Of a stretch of DNA of 64,000 bases, positions 37,401-48,417 are shown piece after piece (position 1 is the first letter of the stretch; each line of letters opens with the position of its first letter). Source of the stretch: Phorcus lineatus (taxonomy: Eukaryota > Mollusca > Gastropoda > Trochida > Trochidae); assembly GCA_921293015.1 (NCBI GenBank), contig OV121092.1, positions 8,810,001-8,874,000 on the forward strand. Direction: 5' to 3'. Under the pieces are notes generated by a model, which ran no database searches, was not told the DNA's origin, and saw only the letters and a program-made list of their open reading frames with translations. Made by a program: the position numbers and the translations under genes.

Positions 37401-39374
37401 GTACAATATTTTGCCTTATCGATTTGAATCACTTCGTTAAAAACTACATTTTGAATTGGTATGAAACAAGGACATTTTGTCATTGAATGTTACCTATAGC
37501 TCCACTAATAATTTTGACAGGTGCCCCATGCATTTTTGTACATTAATTATTATATTCAATATAACCTGACAGCACACTTTAGCTCCCTCATAAAATGCCG
37601 TAAGCTATTAAAGGCAAACTGTTTGCAATCATAATTCTACATATAGGATCTTCATACTCGAATTCCTTATTTAGATTTGAGCCGACTTGCGGTTTGTATT
37701 TGGACAGTACCAACATCCTCTACATCCTAATGGTATGTCTAATGGGTGTCTTGATATATGTTTAACTTACATTCAATTAATACAAAAGTAAGGTGTAACA
37801 GCCGTGTAATAGTCGCTTCCGCGTATACACAATGATTAGAACTTCTTTTTACCATGCATTACTTAGCAAAATATCTATGAAACAGTTTCTTGATTTTCAA
37901 AAGGAAAGTTTTCTGAGCTAATCCGGAGGTATTCGGGGTTGCCAGAGTAGTAATACCCTGTCTGGCTCTCTTGATCATTGAGAAATAGAGACCATGTTCA
38001 ACATACCTTTAAAAGTTTATTGGTGAAAAAGCATAAAAACCTTCATACACGTGGGTAAATGTTCAAAGACAACTTCTCACCTACCAATTATTTACTCATC
38101 TTTTGTTTTTTTGACATGCACATGTATACATGACTTTTAATTGCTTTTATCTCAAATTGGGAAATAACTATTTTATTACTCAGTCTCTGTATCGATAAAC
38201 CCAATCACAGTAGTGCAGAAATGCAAATAGCATTAACAATAAAAGGATACTGAATATGACCATAACTATCGTGAAATATAACATATTAAAATCTAAGAAT
38301 ATCGAGATGAAACCAACTTTCAATAGCATTAAACATGACATAAAAAAGTCATATAACATCGATAAATACAACACGTACGCAACTTGTCATTATTCAAAAT
38401 TTATGAAATTCTGGTCGATTTGTCATCTACTTTTCCGAAATGATTAAATATTTGTTTGTTCTATTTTAAAATGAAATCCTTTTTCCACTGCAGCTGAAGA
38501 CTCGTTAACGTTTAGTTTCACTTTTAACCAACAAAGGCAGTGCTAATATCTCCTTTATAATGAGGCGTATCGACACAACTGTCATTTTATAACATATATG
38601 TATCTGTCCAAAATGTACCATCCAAAACCATGTTTTTATTTTCATAGACTGTGTAAAAATTTATGTCTGATTTCATGTGCATGTACCACAAAAATAAATT
38701 AAATAAAAAAGAACGATAAATTTTGAAAAAATAAAATGACAGCAAAATAAAAACTATAGAAAATGCACTGTCTATCAGAAAGCAAGGCCCCGGAGGACTA
38801 TCTTGAATATCAACATAGACAATCGGAATATCAAAGTGTTAGTAAGAGATTGAAGAAAAGTGATTAACAGTATAAAATGTTTCCTTATCATAGGGACTTC
38901 ATACTTCTTTCAATATTAATGATCACTCCAACTTTTAATCTTTCAGATTTGCGAGAATAAAGGAAGACAAGTTATAGCAATTGTTCATTTGGCCCTGATG
39001 CATATTGTCGAGTTTAATAGATATGTCATAAAAGGTGAAAGGAAAATGATTGATCTTGATTTTGGTCATAATTCAATTGATTGCTTGCGTATAAAGTTGG
39101 AAACAAATGGAAAAGTTTATCTCGGGCATGGGCAAAAGACTTCAATGATGGTTACTCGATGAAATTCATGCGTTTAAAATATGAATTAATTTAACATGTT
39201 TACATGATAGATTTTATTAAACGTGACGACTTTAATGACATCCAAAGGAACCATTTAAATTGGTGACTTCCTAAACAATTTTAAAGGTATTAAAACAAAA
39301 CCCATGACAATCAACAAACATCTAACACTTACAATAGGTCTAGAGATTATTGCAGACATTAAAATCCTTATGAT
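34491..39374. other. AT-rich noncoding stretch
   Basis: No supported gene or element. Overlapping frames at 38180-38447 on both strands are simple A/T-rich artefacts. Confidence 0.5.
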
Positions 39375-39525
39375 ATAGGATATCAAACGAGCTTCCCCTT
39401 TCATATCAACTTTATGTCCCAAGTGTTAAGGTTGCATTGTCACGAGCCTTGGCGAGTGACAAAACAAAATTATTTCACGAGGGACATAAACCTTATATGA
39501 AAGGGGAACGAGTTTTGTATCCTAT
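39375..39525. repeat. Long palindrome (about 45-bp arms)
   Basis: The arm beginning ATAGGATATCAAACGAG, with CCCCTTTCATAT and TTATGTCCC, is mirrored by GGGACATAA, ATATGAAAGGGG and ACGAGTTTTGTATCCTAT ending at 39525. Only a few mismatches interrupt the arms. The roughly 55-bp centre contains a smaller hairpin, GTCAC...GTGAC. It is a MITE-like foldback or an arrested terminus of a larger element. Confidence 0.8.
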
Positions 39526-40594
39526 TTATTACCCACGTTTTTACAATGAAAACATCGTCAAATTAAAGCAAAAGTTAGCTTCCCTATAAAGAAACGCAAA
39601 ACGCGGATTAATACATTACCCTAGCTGGTGATTGGAATGTCGGCCCCTTCACTTCGGAAAACGTACGCTGCTTTGGTGTAATGTAGTTCATTACATTTGA
39701 CAAAGAAACAGATGAAAATAAACTACAACTGAAAGCAAAAATCATTTAATTCATTATATTTAAAGACTAGGTTCAGCTACAAATATGTAATTCAGCGTAA
39801 ACACGCGAAAACTGTCAACTCTTTGAACTGATAAACGTGACCTAAATCTCGGCTTGACGTCAGTCGGCCGTCACTCCTGGCGAGTCGTGACGTGGAGAAC
39901 TGTTCGGAAACAACGGATTAACAAGACACGTTTTGAATGGCACACGTAACATTTGACCTCTTAAGGGAATAACATTGAAATTTATGTCTCAAAAACTGTC
40001 AACTGGTATAGAAACTTTTCATTCAATTGCAACTATTATTCATCAGATAAAAGGACAAGTCACTGTAAACAATACGGAGACGCTTGGCGAAACAGGAAAA
40101 ACAGTAAGTCTATATCTAGGTACTTGCTTTCCCCCCTGAGAAGTCTTGACAACATATATGCTGAAAGTGTTCTAAGGCCGAATAACATTCACAACTCGTC
40201 CAATAACTTTTCTATAGATTTTGACAAAATCATTGTTTTTTACGAGTGACGCCATCTTTGTTTACATGAGTCCCGATAGACCTAGACGAATTTTGTTACT
40301 TATTTAGATTGTATCGTTTTTCTATTTATTTACGGACATTTCAGTAATAAAAGGAAAGAAAAGCCTTGCATGTAACCACAATTAAAAATACATTTTATTC
40401 GATTATATAATGAAAATGATCGCTTTTCGTGTGCCTAGAAACGAAAACTTATGAATGGAAATCATGAATGAAATAGCTACCGGTAACGTCAAAACTCATG
40501 TATCAGCCAATCAAATCTTTCGAAGGTGTTATGACACATATGCGTCATAACAGATTGTTATGAAACCCCTTACGAAGTCCCACGTGGGTAATAA
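39526..40594. mobile_element. Candidate inverted-repeat element abutting the palindrome
   Basis: TTATTACCCACGT (39526-39538) and its perfect 13-bp inverse ACGTGGGTAATAA (40582-40594) bound about 1.07 kb. Within the left half are the full CRE-type palindrome TGACGTCA near 39855 and a related GTGACGTGG. Near the right end TGTTATGAC...GTCATAACA (40527-40552) forms a perfect 9-bp hairpin. CpG-containing words are commoner here than in the flanks. No open frame and no clear target duplication were found, so mobility is only inferred. Confidence 0.45.
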
Positions 40595-40889
40595 CATAAG
40601 GTTTTTCATAGTTTGGGTAAAACAGCATGTAATAAACGATGTTTTCGTTATGTTAAGCCGTCAGGATGATACTTGGGATTCTTATGCTTGATCTAATCAT
40701 GAAGAAGGATTTAAAGAATGGTTTAGATTATGGTTAAGCAGAGAAATAAATTTATCTTTTATCAATTATTACCATAGCCCTCATCAAAATAAAATTATGT
40801 GATTAATGACTGCAAAATCAGCAAATATCATTTTTCTTCTGAGCATATATTGTACCAACGTCTTGGCTACAGGGTAAACGATCTCACGG

Positions 40890-43328
40890 CGCTCCAGAAC
40901 ATATGTAACAATGTTTGACAATGTACAATTGACCTTGTCGCCCTTCAAACCAATACAGGCTTCGGTCTGTCTGTGAAGCTGTCTGCATAGTAATTAGATT
41001 GAAACCATACTTAAATATGCTCATGTAGAGAAAAGAATATTCCCGCTAAGCCGAAATTAACTCACGAAAACCAATTCTGTTTCTGTCCAGGTTGTCCACT
41101 AACTGTTACTTGCTTAAATGATTTCTGAAAAATTGAGTCATTTACAGACCGTAGGAAATGGTTTACTTGCTGGCTTTTTCAACTAATGAATGGACTTGTA
41201 TTAAATTACGATACTATTTTGTGTTAATGTTTTTGTGTTTTGTTACACTAAATGAAAAACTGAAAAAATCAAAAAGGCAATTTGCACAATGTGATTATAA
41301 CATAGTAATCTAAGAGAGGAGAAAATTGAACCCAAAAAAGTGATTATAGACCTCATGATGATAACTGCATAATGTGAAAAGATTGTAATTTGTAATCTTT
41401 TCATTACTTGAAGTTTACAAGTGTCAGGATTAAAGTATTTTATGTAATGATTAAACAATTCCTAATAAAACAGGTATGAATAAAAGTCCCGCTACTGCTA
41501 AGAAGAATGTTTATTCGAGTTTTAAATTAGTCAGACAGTATCAGATCAAACACCGATCGACAGGTGCATGTGGTTTCACAGCGTGTTTCTAGTTGGTAAA
41601 CGCAAAGACGAGGATCATTCGAGGACAGTTATCATATTACCTACAGCAGGTTTTTTAAACATATTTGTTTGTATATATTTTGTTTAAATTTGCTCAATTA
41701 CATATTCCAATAATCTTTTCTTTAGAGAGTAAAACACCTGTTACTCAAACTGATTATACTTGGTTGTAAAATAAGGTGTAATGGATTAAGCACTTCATGC
41801 CACCTTAAATTCCTCTCAGGTGGGGAATGATTCGTGTTAGTGAACCAATTTGGTGCTTTAAAATTACATCTCCTATCTTCCTTTAAAAGAATTGACATAT
41901 GTTTTCTCTTTTCCTAGTGATTCCCATTTTCTTTGAACATGTGTCACAGTGCTTATAATACATGAACCTTAGTTTTTCCATTCAAAGACGCTCAACATGA
42001 CCGCTCTGTAAGGACATGTACATGTAAAGAAGATTTCGAGATAGAGAAACTATCTATCATCAGTCTGAGTACAAGACGAGGGGAATCACCATAAGCCTGA
42101 ATTTCCTAAATCACCAAGTCAATAATATTTTGTGAGGATTTCTCTTGCTCTCATACGGATACAACAAATAGGTTCAATGTCTCTTCCAAAATGGCGACAT
42201 CTTGCATATTATGACCACCCAATTAATAACGATGAGAAAAAGACACCCGATATGACACGTGGAAATGTTTACAAAATGTGTTAAGTCTATTTCATAGAAC
42301 TGGTACCAATATAATGACTGTTTATTTCCAATACTTCTAAGCGAATATCGTCTTGTTTGTGAGTCTCTTTGATGATTAATTGGCTGTTTCGTTCATATTA
42401 GGAAAGAAATAGTTCCCTTAACACATAGTGTTTTTTTTAATATCAGTTGAAATTAAGAAACATGCAAAAGACTATAGAAGTTAATTCTTTTATATTGGAC
42501 GTTTATATGTTATCCTATTTTGCTAGTTAGCGAGGTTTGAAAATATAAATGGTTAAGATGTAACATTATAAAAGAATGATCATTTTTGGTTGTGTAACTG
42601 TTCGTACGGCACACCTTATTAATTGATGTATTTTATCAACCGTCTTCACATTTCAATCAAACATTAAAAATAAATTTATAATATAAAATCATTTTGAAGA
42701 AACTCAAACTGCTCATGTCTTTCAGTTTTGCATTTGTGCCTTCATACAATTTATTTTCTATCTCATGTTGGTAGAGCTGAGAATGTTTTCAATATAACAT
42801 GTTAATATCAATATTCACTAATTTCGATCAACAGCAAATTAAGGTTTATGGGGACGGGAAATAGCATAATTTACATTTGTATTGTTCCTACTTTAATGTC
42901 GAGGGCTTAATCGTTTAATATTAAATAAATTGATGGTAATGAGTCAAATATTTGAGTACAGTGACTTATAATTTGATAACAAATCCAGGCACCCTTTATT
43001 ATTGTGTCGATGAATTTCAATATATGGAGATAGTAAGTGATCTTGCTCGATAATAGTAGTTGAATGTTTTAAATGTGTATCGTTTAGACAGAAGACAGAA
43101 TACTTCCTTGCCACTTCTCCGTCACAAAATGAATAAAGATATAGATTCACCAAATCTCTGAAGGGGTCGTGTGAACTGCCGAGATAAACATTGTATAGAT
43201 GGACAGAAGCGAGTAATACTACTTGCTATTTTTTTGGTAGTTGGTAGCTGAAGGCGTATTTTGTTCTTCCAATTCCACAGATTAGCAGATTGTAAGACGA
43301 TATATTGTGTCCGTAACGTGAACTACTA
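40890..43328 (+). repeat. Segmental duplication copy A, left part
   Basis: Ordered blocks match copy B at 61.5-63.29 kb. AAATGATTTCTGAAAAATTG AGTCATTTACAG (about 41115) pairs with about 61720. CAGTCTGAGTACAAGACGAG (about 42061) pairs with about 62180. GATTCACCAAATCTCTGAAGG (about 43144) pairs with about 63213. The offset is nearly constant at 20.1-20.6 kb. The similarity runs up to the CTA at 43326-43328, where the transposon begins. The duplication is direct and predates the transposon insertion. No gene is conserved between the copies. Confidence 0.8.
43326..43328. repeat. Target-site duplication CTA (left)
   Basis: The sequence is GAACTACTA|TAGTACAGCGG. The matching CTA follows the right end at 50420-50422 (CCGCTGGGCTA|CTACGC). 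The copy-B relative reads GAACCACTAC with a single CTA, as expected for the empty site. Confidence 0.65.
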
Positions 43329-43639
43329 TAGTACAGCGGGTAAGTGATCAAATTGTGCACATCGTGATGCAAGCATGAAATTTTGCATGATTGTAGCTTG
43401 TACCCATGTTATCACATACAGATCGAGAGGCCTCTCAGAATTTTTATATTTTTCCCATTTTTGGAGGAAAAAGTGGAAAAAATGAAATTTTCTTACTATT
43501 TTCGCCATTACTTTTTTAATAATTGTCTTATACTTACAAATAATATGCCAATTTGTTGGAAATTCAAAGCTGGTCGTTTTTAAAGAAAACACAGCCTCCT
43601 ATCTCTTTTAGTTAGGACTACAGAAGTCAAAATGTGTCA
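43329..43639 (+). repeat. Left terminal inverted repeat (311 bp)
   Basis: It matches the reverse complement of 50099-50419. I count 9 substitutions over about 290 aligned internal bases, plus a length difference near the outer end. Matching ends at GAAGTCAAAATGTGTCA; the next bases (CTGTTTTGGTC) no longer match. The paired frames on opposite strands at the two ends are only this repeat seen twice and are not genes. Confidence 0.95.
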
Positions 43640-44392
43640 CTGTTTTGGTCATTTTTCAGGAAAATGCGGGAAATTGAAGACCTGATGTGTTTTTGCTTGG
43701 TGAAAATATTGTTTTAGTCCTTTTGATTCTTACAGACATTGCAAAAATAAACTATTCAATCATAGTAACAACATTCTGTTTTCAATCATCTGACGACCTA
43801 GTCACTGATATCAAATGTATTGAGTTGTTCCTCAAACAGTACATTGACAGAAAAAATCAGAGTGATCTCCCCTTTTCAGTTTTGACATTGTGTCACCAAA
43901 GCTTGACCTCTGGGCTTTGCTTTGAGATTTTGTTTGTATTCCTCGGATATTTGACAGTTTTTGAAGACTGAAAGCTTCCTAATATAGGTAAGAATTTCAT
44001 TCATCCATAGAAAATAAGTTTGAAAGTCAATAAAACCATTATTACTTTTTTTAAAAATCTATACATTTTTATTGTAGAATCTCTTATGAATTTATAATGA
44101 AAACAACAATAAAGGCCTTGACATTTTAGTGATAGTTTTGAAAATGTAAACTATGCATATTACTAGTTTGCAAATGAAAATATTAGCAATTAAAATGGTA
44201 ATATATCACAAAACATATTCAAGATCATTTAATCAAGATACTATTTTCCTTCAACATATTAAAATGACATGAATGTAAGGCAGGACCTCTGTTGATACCC
44301 TTTTCTTTAATCACTCAAAATATAGCAAACTTTTAAGAAATGATATTTCATTGACAGTGATTCATAACATTTACACATTGTTTAGATTTCAG

Positions 44393-44470
44393 GCACTATG
44401 TTGTATATATGGTGATAAAGATGAGAACCAGAAGAATGCCTCCACTCAGCACATTTCACAACAAAAAAAG
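44393..44470 (+). CDS. Putative upstream exon of the transposase gene
   Basis: It is bounded by a pyrimidine-poor but usable acceptor (TTTAGATTTCAG) and the donor GTAAAA. In phase 0 it reads 26 codons without a stop, starting ALCCIYGDKDENQ. It joins 44645 in phase 0. Where translation begins is unknown. A tiny candidate first exon, 43664-43699 (ATG, beginning MREIEDLM), would also splice in phase 0, but this is speculative. Confidence 0.45.
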
Positions 44471-44644
44471 GTAAAAAAGGTTTTAGTTAAAATAGTTTAA
44501 ATAAGATTCCAAAAGATGAATAAAATAGTTTCATATTTAAACCCTAATTTATCTTTTTTAACAAACAAAAATAATAAATAGAATTTAAATAACATTGAAG
44601 GATTTAGTTTTACAAATTTTATTTGAATGTATCATTATTTTCAG

Positions 44645-44719
44645 ATTTCAGACATAATTGGGAAAATGCTTCCGGAAATCTTGAATAAGGTCTACAAGCA
44701 GCACATATTTTGACAAGAG
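44645..44719 (+). pseudogene. Putative second upstream exon with in-frame TGA
   Basis: Twenty-five codons between acceptor TTTTCAG and donor GTAGAT read ISDIIGKMLPEILNKVYKQ and on to an in-frame TGA at 44711, followed by two more codons. Both neighbours are in phase 0: the next exon at 45159 reads FCSHA before its first ATG. The neat phasing suggests real exons and a later nonsense change, perhaps CGA to TGA at a CpG. If translation starts at 45174 instead, the TGA is harmless. Confidence 0.45.
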
Positions 44720-45158
44720 GTAGATTTTTTTCCATTTTATTATAGAATTACCATTTTTATGTAAACCGGTTAAGTAAAAGGAAATTATTAAGATGCGATT
44801 TCATGACCTGACCAAAAACTGCACAATGTACCAAGGCAAGCTGGTCAATTAGTCAAACATAATTTTTTAAATTTATATTTAGCAGCCAAATTGCAAGTAA
44901 TATTGCTTGGTAGTGATTTATATATCTGTCGTATGTCATATAACAAATTAACATGTTAATGAAACCACAAATCAGATTTCTCAAGGTTAGATTTGCATTC
45001 ATAAAATCAACACCTATGATAATAAGGCATTTATAAAATCAAAATTCAATTATAATAAAAATACTGTCACTTTATTATACTTTCAATTTAGATTTCATGT
45101 TTAATCCTAAATAGTCATTTTTGCTTAAATTTTTACTCAATCCTTTTTTCTATTTCAG

Positions 45159-46882
45159 TTCTGCTCCCATGCAATGAGTAATTTTGACGCGCTAGAAACA
45201 GCTACGAACTGGAACCTCTGTGTCTTATGTCAGCAAGAAACTGGAGAAAGCCTTCAATGTCCAGCCAAAGCTACACGGAATGCTGGGGTTGGGTATGTTT
45301 CACTTGCCAAAAATTTGGACGCATTCCAGGAGTTAGGATATATTCCAATGAATATAAATCTTACACGTTTAGGTGGAAAAGGAAACATTGAAACATCCCT
45401 TTTAGAGAATGAAGCTTCCTGGCACAAATCATGCAACTTAAAATTCAATAACAAAATGTTACAAAAAGCTGAAAAGAAAAGAAAATCATCTGAAAAACTA
45501 GAACTTGAATCTGAAACAAAGTTTATGCGGACTAACAAAGAGATCACTGAAACAATAAAATGCTTTCTCTGTGAAGAACAGGAACCTCTAAATGAACTCA
45601 GATCAGTTTCAACATTTGAGCTAGATTGTCATGTAAGAGACTGTGCATTAAAAATTCAAGACATGGATCTTTTAGGAAAAATCAGTTGTGGGGATTTGAT
45701 GGCACAGGAGGCAAAATACCATAGGCTCTGTCTCACTCAACTTTACAGAAAAGCAGCCATTGTTGAAAAAAGAAAAGAGTCAGAAACTTTAGATGATAAA
45801 GATGAGCTATGTAAAGGGATAGCTTTTGCACAGCTAACTCAATACATTAAAGATTGCGTCCAGAAAGAAGACACACCAGTATTCAAACTTTCAGATCTTT
45901 CAAAACTCTATGTCAATAGCCTATCAAGTCAGGGTGTTATCATGAAGAACAGGATTCACAGCACAAGGCTTAAACAGAAACTGCTTGATTTCTTTCCTGA
46001 CCTACATGACCATCTGGAAGGAAGGGAAACCATGCTTGTGTTTTCTCAACATGTTGGAAAAGTTTTGAGAGATTTCAGAACCAAGGATTACGATGAAGAA
46101 GGACAGACTTTGTTTAAGGCTGCAAAAATGATTCGACAAGATATCTTCAACATGAAATCTGACAACCTTGGACCCTTCAATGATGGATGTCAAACAGAAT
46201 CTGTACCTCAGTCACTTCTCTCATTACTTGAAATGATTCTGGATGGAACAAATCTCAACTCCACACAACATACTACCCAGTCACAGTCGTCACTTTCCTT
46301 ATCACAACTGGTAGTTTTCAACACCACCAAACGACGCAAGGAAACTCCACTGATTGCTCGGCACAGTAAGGACAGAGAAACACCCCTTCCATTATACATT
46401 GGATTGTACCTTCATGCTAAGACTCGTAAAAGAGAATTAGTTGACATGCTACATGATCTAGGAATATCAGTCTCATATGATAGGGTCTTGGAAATTTCAA
46501 CAGATGTAGCCAACAAAGCATGCATTCAGTATGAAAACGACGAAGTTGTGTGTCCTCAACCCCTGAGATCTGGCCTCTTTACAACTTCAGCAATAGACAA
46601 CATTGACCATAACCCCAGTTCAACAACAGCAAAAGACTCATTTCACGGCACAGGTATTTCACTGTTTCAACACCCATCTGTTGAGAATCCTGGTATGCAA
46701 AGGCTTTCTGGATCCTGGGAACACTTTCCAAAGCAGAAGTCAAAGTCTGTAAGAGAACTACCTGACTTCTACAGAAACATCCCACCAAATGTTTTCCGGA
46801 AGAATGATCTCATATATCCAGGACAAGTAACCCAGAGACCAGAAACCATTAAACTAGAGGATTTGAAAAATGTTGCAGTCAG
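45159..46882 (+). CDS. Main exon: zinc modules and N-terminal half of the transposase
   Basis: The acceptor TTTTTTCTATTTCAG ends at 45158, and the first ATG is at 45174 (numbering from it). Two repeated zinc-binding modules follow: C16-x2-C19...H84-x2-C87 and C130-x2-C133...H183-x2-C186, each ending in a (W/Y)HxxC motif. A lysine-rich stretch at about 94-106 could be a nuclear localisation signal. Residues 408-495 hold the conserved core leading to DNIDHNPSS (D475, D478) and FHGTGI, the best candidate for the first catalytic aspartate. The exon ends at donor AG|GTCAGT with two bases of an arginine codon. The open frame beyond it (574 codons in all) is intron read-through of four residues. Codon use and length mark it clearly as real coding sequence, unlike everything else in the window. 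Confidence 0.88.
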
Positions 46883-47080
46883 GTCAGTATTTTTTTAAAT
46901 AATCCTAAAAATATTGTTATTTCCAGGATTGTACTGAAACCAACTACAAACAATTTAATAGAAAGACACAGAAGAGTTTCAACAAATACCTACAAAAAAC
47001 AATATATCGCTAATTGGAAGTTGTTCAAAGAGGCAAAAGAAAGTTACTAAACTAACTTAATCCTGCTTATCTATTTCAGA
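46883..47080 (+). other. Intron (198 bp, phase 2)
   Basis: The donor is GTCAGT and the acceptor is TTATCTATTTCAG at 47080. Joining AG to the following A restores an arginine codon and gives NVAVRWLDHVDERITG across the junction. The intron has stops in the reading frame and is AT-rich. Confidence 0.85.
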
Positions 47081-47818
47081 TGGCTTGACCATGTGGATGA
47101 AAGAATCACTGGAAACTCTGATGAACCCCTGAATGTAACATTTGCAGCTTATCATGGGAGTAAAAGCAACAAGGAGGTGACAAAATCTATATCAGCTCTT
47201 CTTCCTCTTTTCAGTGAGCAGGCTGAATCTGTATCTATGCTTAAGCACGGAATGAGTATGATAGAAAAGGCTACATCTTTCCTCCATCACGATCAAGTAA
47301 CTGTTGTGGCAGCTGACCAACCCCTCTATGCCCTCATGAAGCAGATTCAATGGCAATATCCTGTAACTCATGGTGAGGACAAGTTTGTGATTCTCCTCGG
47401 TGGTTTGCACATTGAAATGGCCTTCCTCAAGCTTTTGGGTTCCTGGTTGAGGGATAGTGGCTGGACTGACATGCTTGTATCTGCGGACATTGCAACACCT
47501 GGAAGAGCTGACTCATTCCTCAGGGGAAGTCATGTCAGACGAACTCGTCGAGCACATGAAGTCACAGTCTGTGTTCTCTACCATCTCATGCTTCGAGCTT
47601 ATGAGTCAGAAATGCCATCTGTAAGTTTTGATGAATGGTGTGAAAGCAGTGCACAGAAATATCCAACATTCAAATACTGGTGGATTACATTTAATCTGGA
47701 AGCGTTGTTGTTGTCGTTCGTCAAATCAGAACGAAGTGGAAACTTCCACTTGTATGTGCAAATGATGGAAGCAATATTACCATGGATGTTTGCACTGGAT
47801 CATACACATTATGCCTAA
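47081..47818 (+). CDS. Transposase core segment, ending at a premature TAA
   Basis: It continues the protein from the splice at 47081. It contains VVAADQPLYALM, with the second candidate catalytic aspartate encoded at 47315, and LLGGLHIEM. A helical region ends DHTHYA. A TAA at 47816-47818 then stops translation. The same frame stays open directly afterwards (TGG ATG ACT...) for 212 more codons carrying the conserved continuation, so the TAA is a nonsense lesion and not the natural end. In relatives as I remember them, an arginine or similar residue stands here before the W. Confidence 0.82.
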   Translation, partial: WLDHVDERITGNSDEPLNVTFAAYHGSKSNKEVTKSISALLPLFSEQAESVSMLKHGMSMIEKATSFLHHDQVTVVAADQPLYALMKQIQWQYPVTHGEDKFVILLGGLHIEMAFLKLLGSWLRDSGWTDMLVSADIATPGRADSFLRGSHVRRTRRAHEVTVCVLYHLMLRAYESEMPSVSFDEWCESSAQKYPTFKYWWITFNLEALLLSFVKSERSGNFHLYVQMMEAILPWMFALDHTHYA

Positions 47819-48408
47819 TGGATGACTGTCCACATACATGACTTGAAAACGCTGAACACAACACATCCAGCTATTGAGGAAGAATTTATGAAAGGAAACT
47901 TTGTAGTTCACAAGACTGAGAATTTGTTTTCAGGTCTCCCAATAGACCAAGCACATGAACAAAACAATGCCAGAATCAAGGGTGAAGGTGGTGCCATCGG
48001 CTTAACTGAAAATGATGCTGCACTTAGAAGATGGACTGTAGGTGGACCAGAAGTTGCAAGACTCCTTGAAGAATTTCAAGAATCTCTGGAATCTTCAGGA
48101 ACGTGCCATGAGAACAACTGCCACCATGAACAAAAGAAAGCAGCTCAGTCAAACTTCCTGCAAGATGTTCAAGCCCTTTCTAGTGTGATTGAGGAGTATG
48201 GAAACCCTTTCCTAGATACTAGTGGTGAACTAGTTATCATAACAACAAAGGATGTTGTGGACGACTCTGTACTGAGAACACTTCAAGAAGTTGAAAAAGT
48301 TGGCAGGGAACAATATGAAACCTTTGTGACAGAGAGACTTATGAACAATCTCCCCCTTTCAGCAACACTTCGGAAAAACAAACTGCCTCTGATCTCTTCT
48401 CCCGAGAC
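47819..48408 (+). CDS. Transposase segment with candidate catalytic glutamate
   Basis: It is in frame with the preceding segment, after the TAA. GNFVVHKT, IDQAHEQNNARIKGEGGAIG and LRRWTVGGPE are well-ordered blocks. The glutamate of AHEQNN (codon 47957) is the best candidate for the last acidic residue of a DDE triad. A C/H-rich patch (CHENNCHHEQ) follows near 48104-48133. The frame runs to a stop at 48457, but homology-like content shifts to the +1 frame at the A9 run. Confidence 0.78.
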
Positions 48409-48417
48409 AAAAAAAAA
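48409..48417 (+). other. A9 homopolymer with probable 1-base insertion
   Basis: Upstream coding frame (...SPETKK) and downstream coding frame (...KLDCSLFSRLYISCQ) differ by one base, and the only slippery site between them is this run of nine A. Losing one A would connect the frames. It could be mutation, an assembly or read error, or, less likely, programmed slippage. Confidence 0.7.

Noticed and set aside
43326..43592. 88-codon minus-strand frame near the left end of the transposon, similar to a plus-strand frame at 50146-50340
   Set aside because: The similarity arises because both lie in the inverted terminal repeats. There is no start context, no domain, and the differences fall at random positions.
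43687..43971. 94-codon frame just inside the left terminal repeat
   Set aside because: It does not splice in phase to the later exons and its composition looks noncoding. It could be 5' untranslated sequence.
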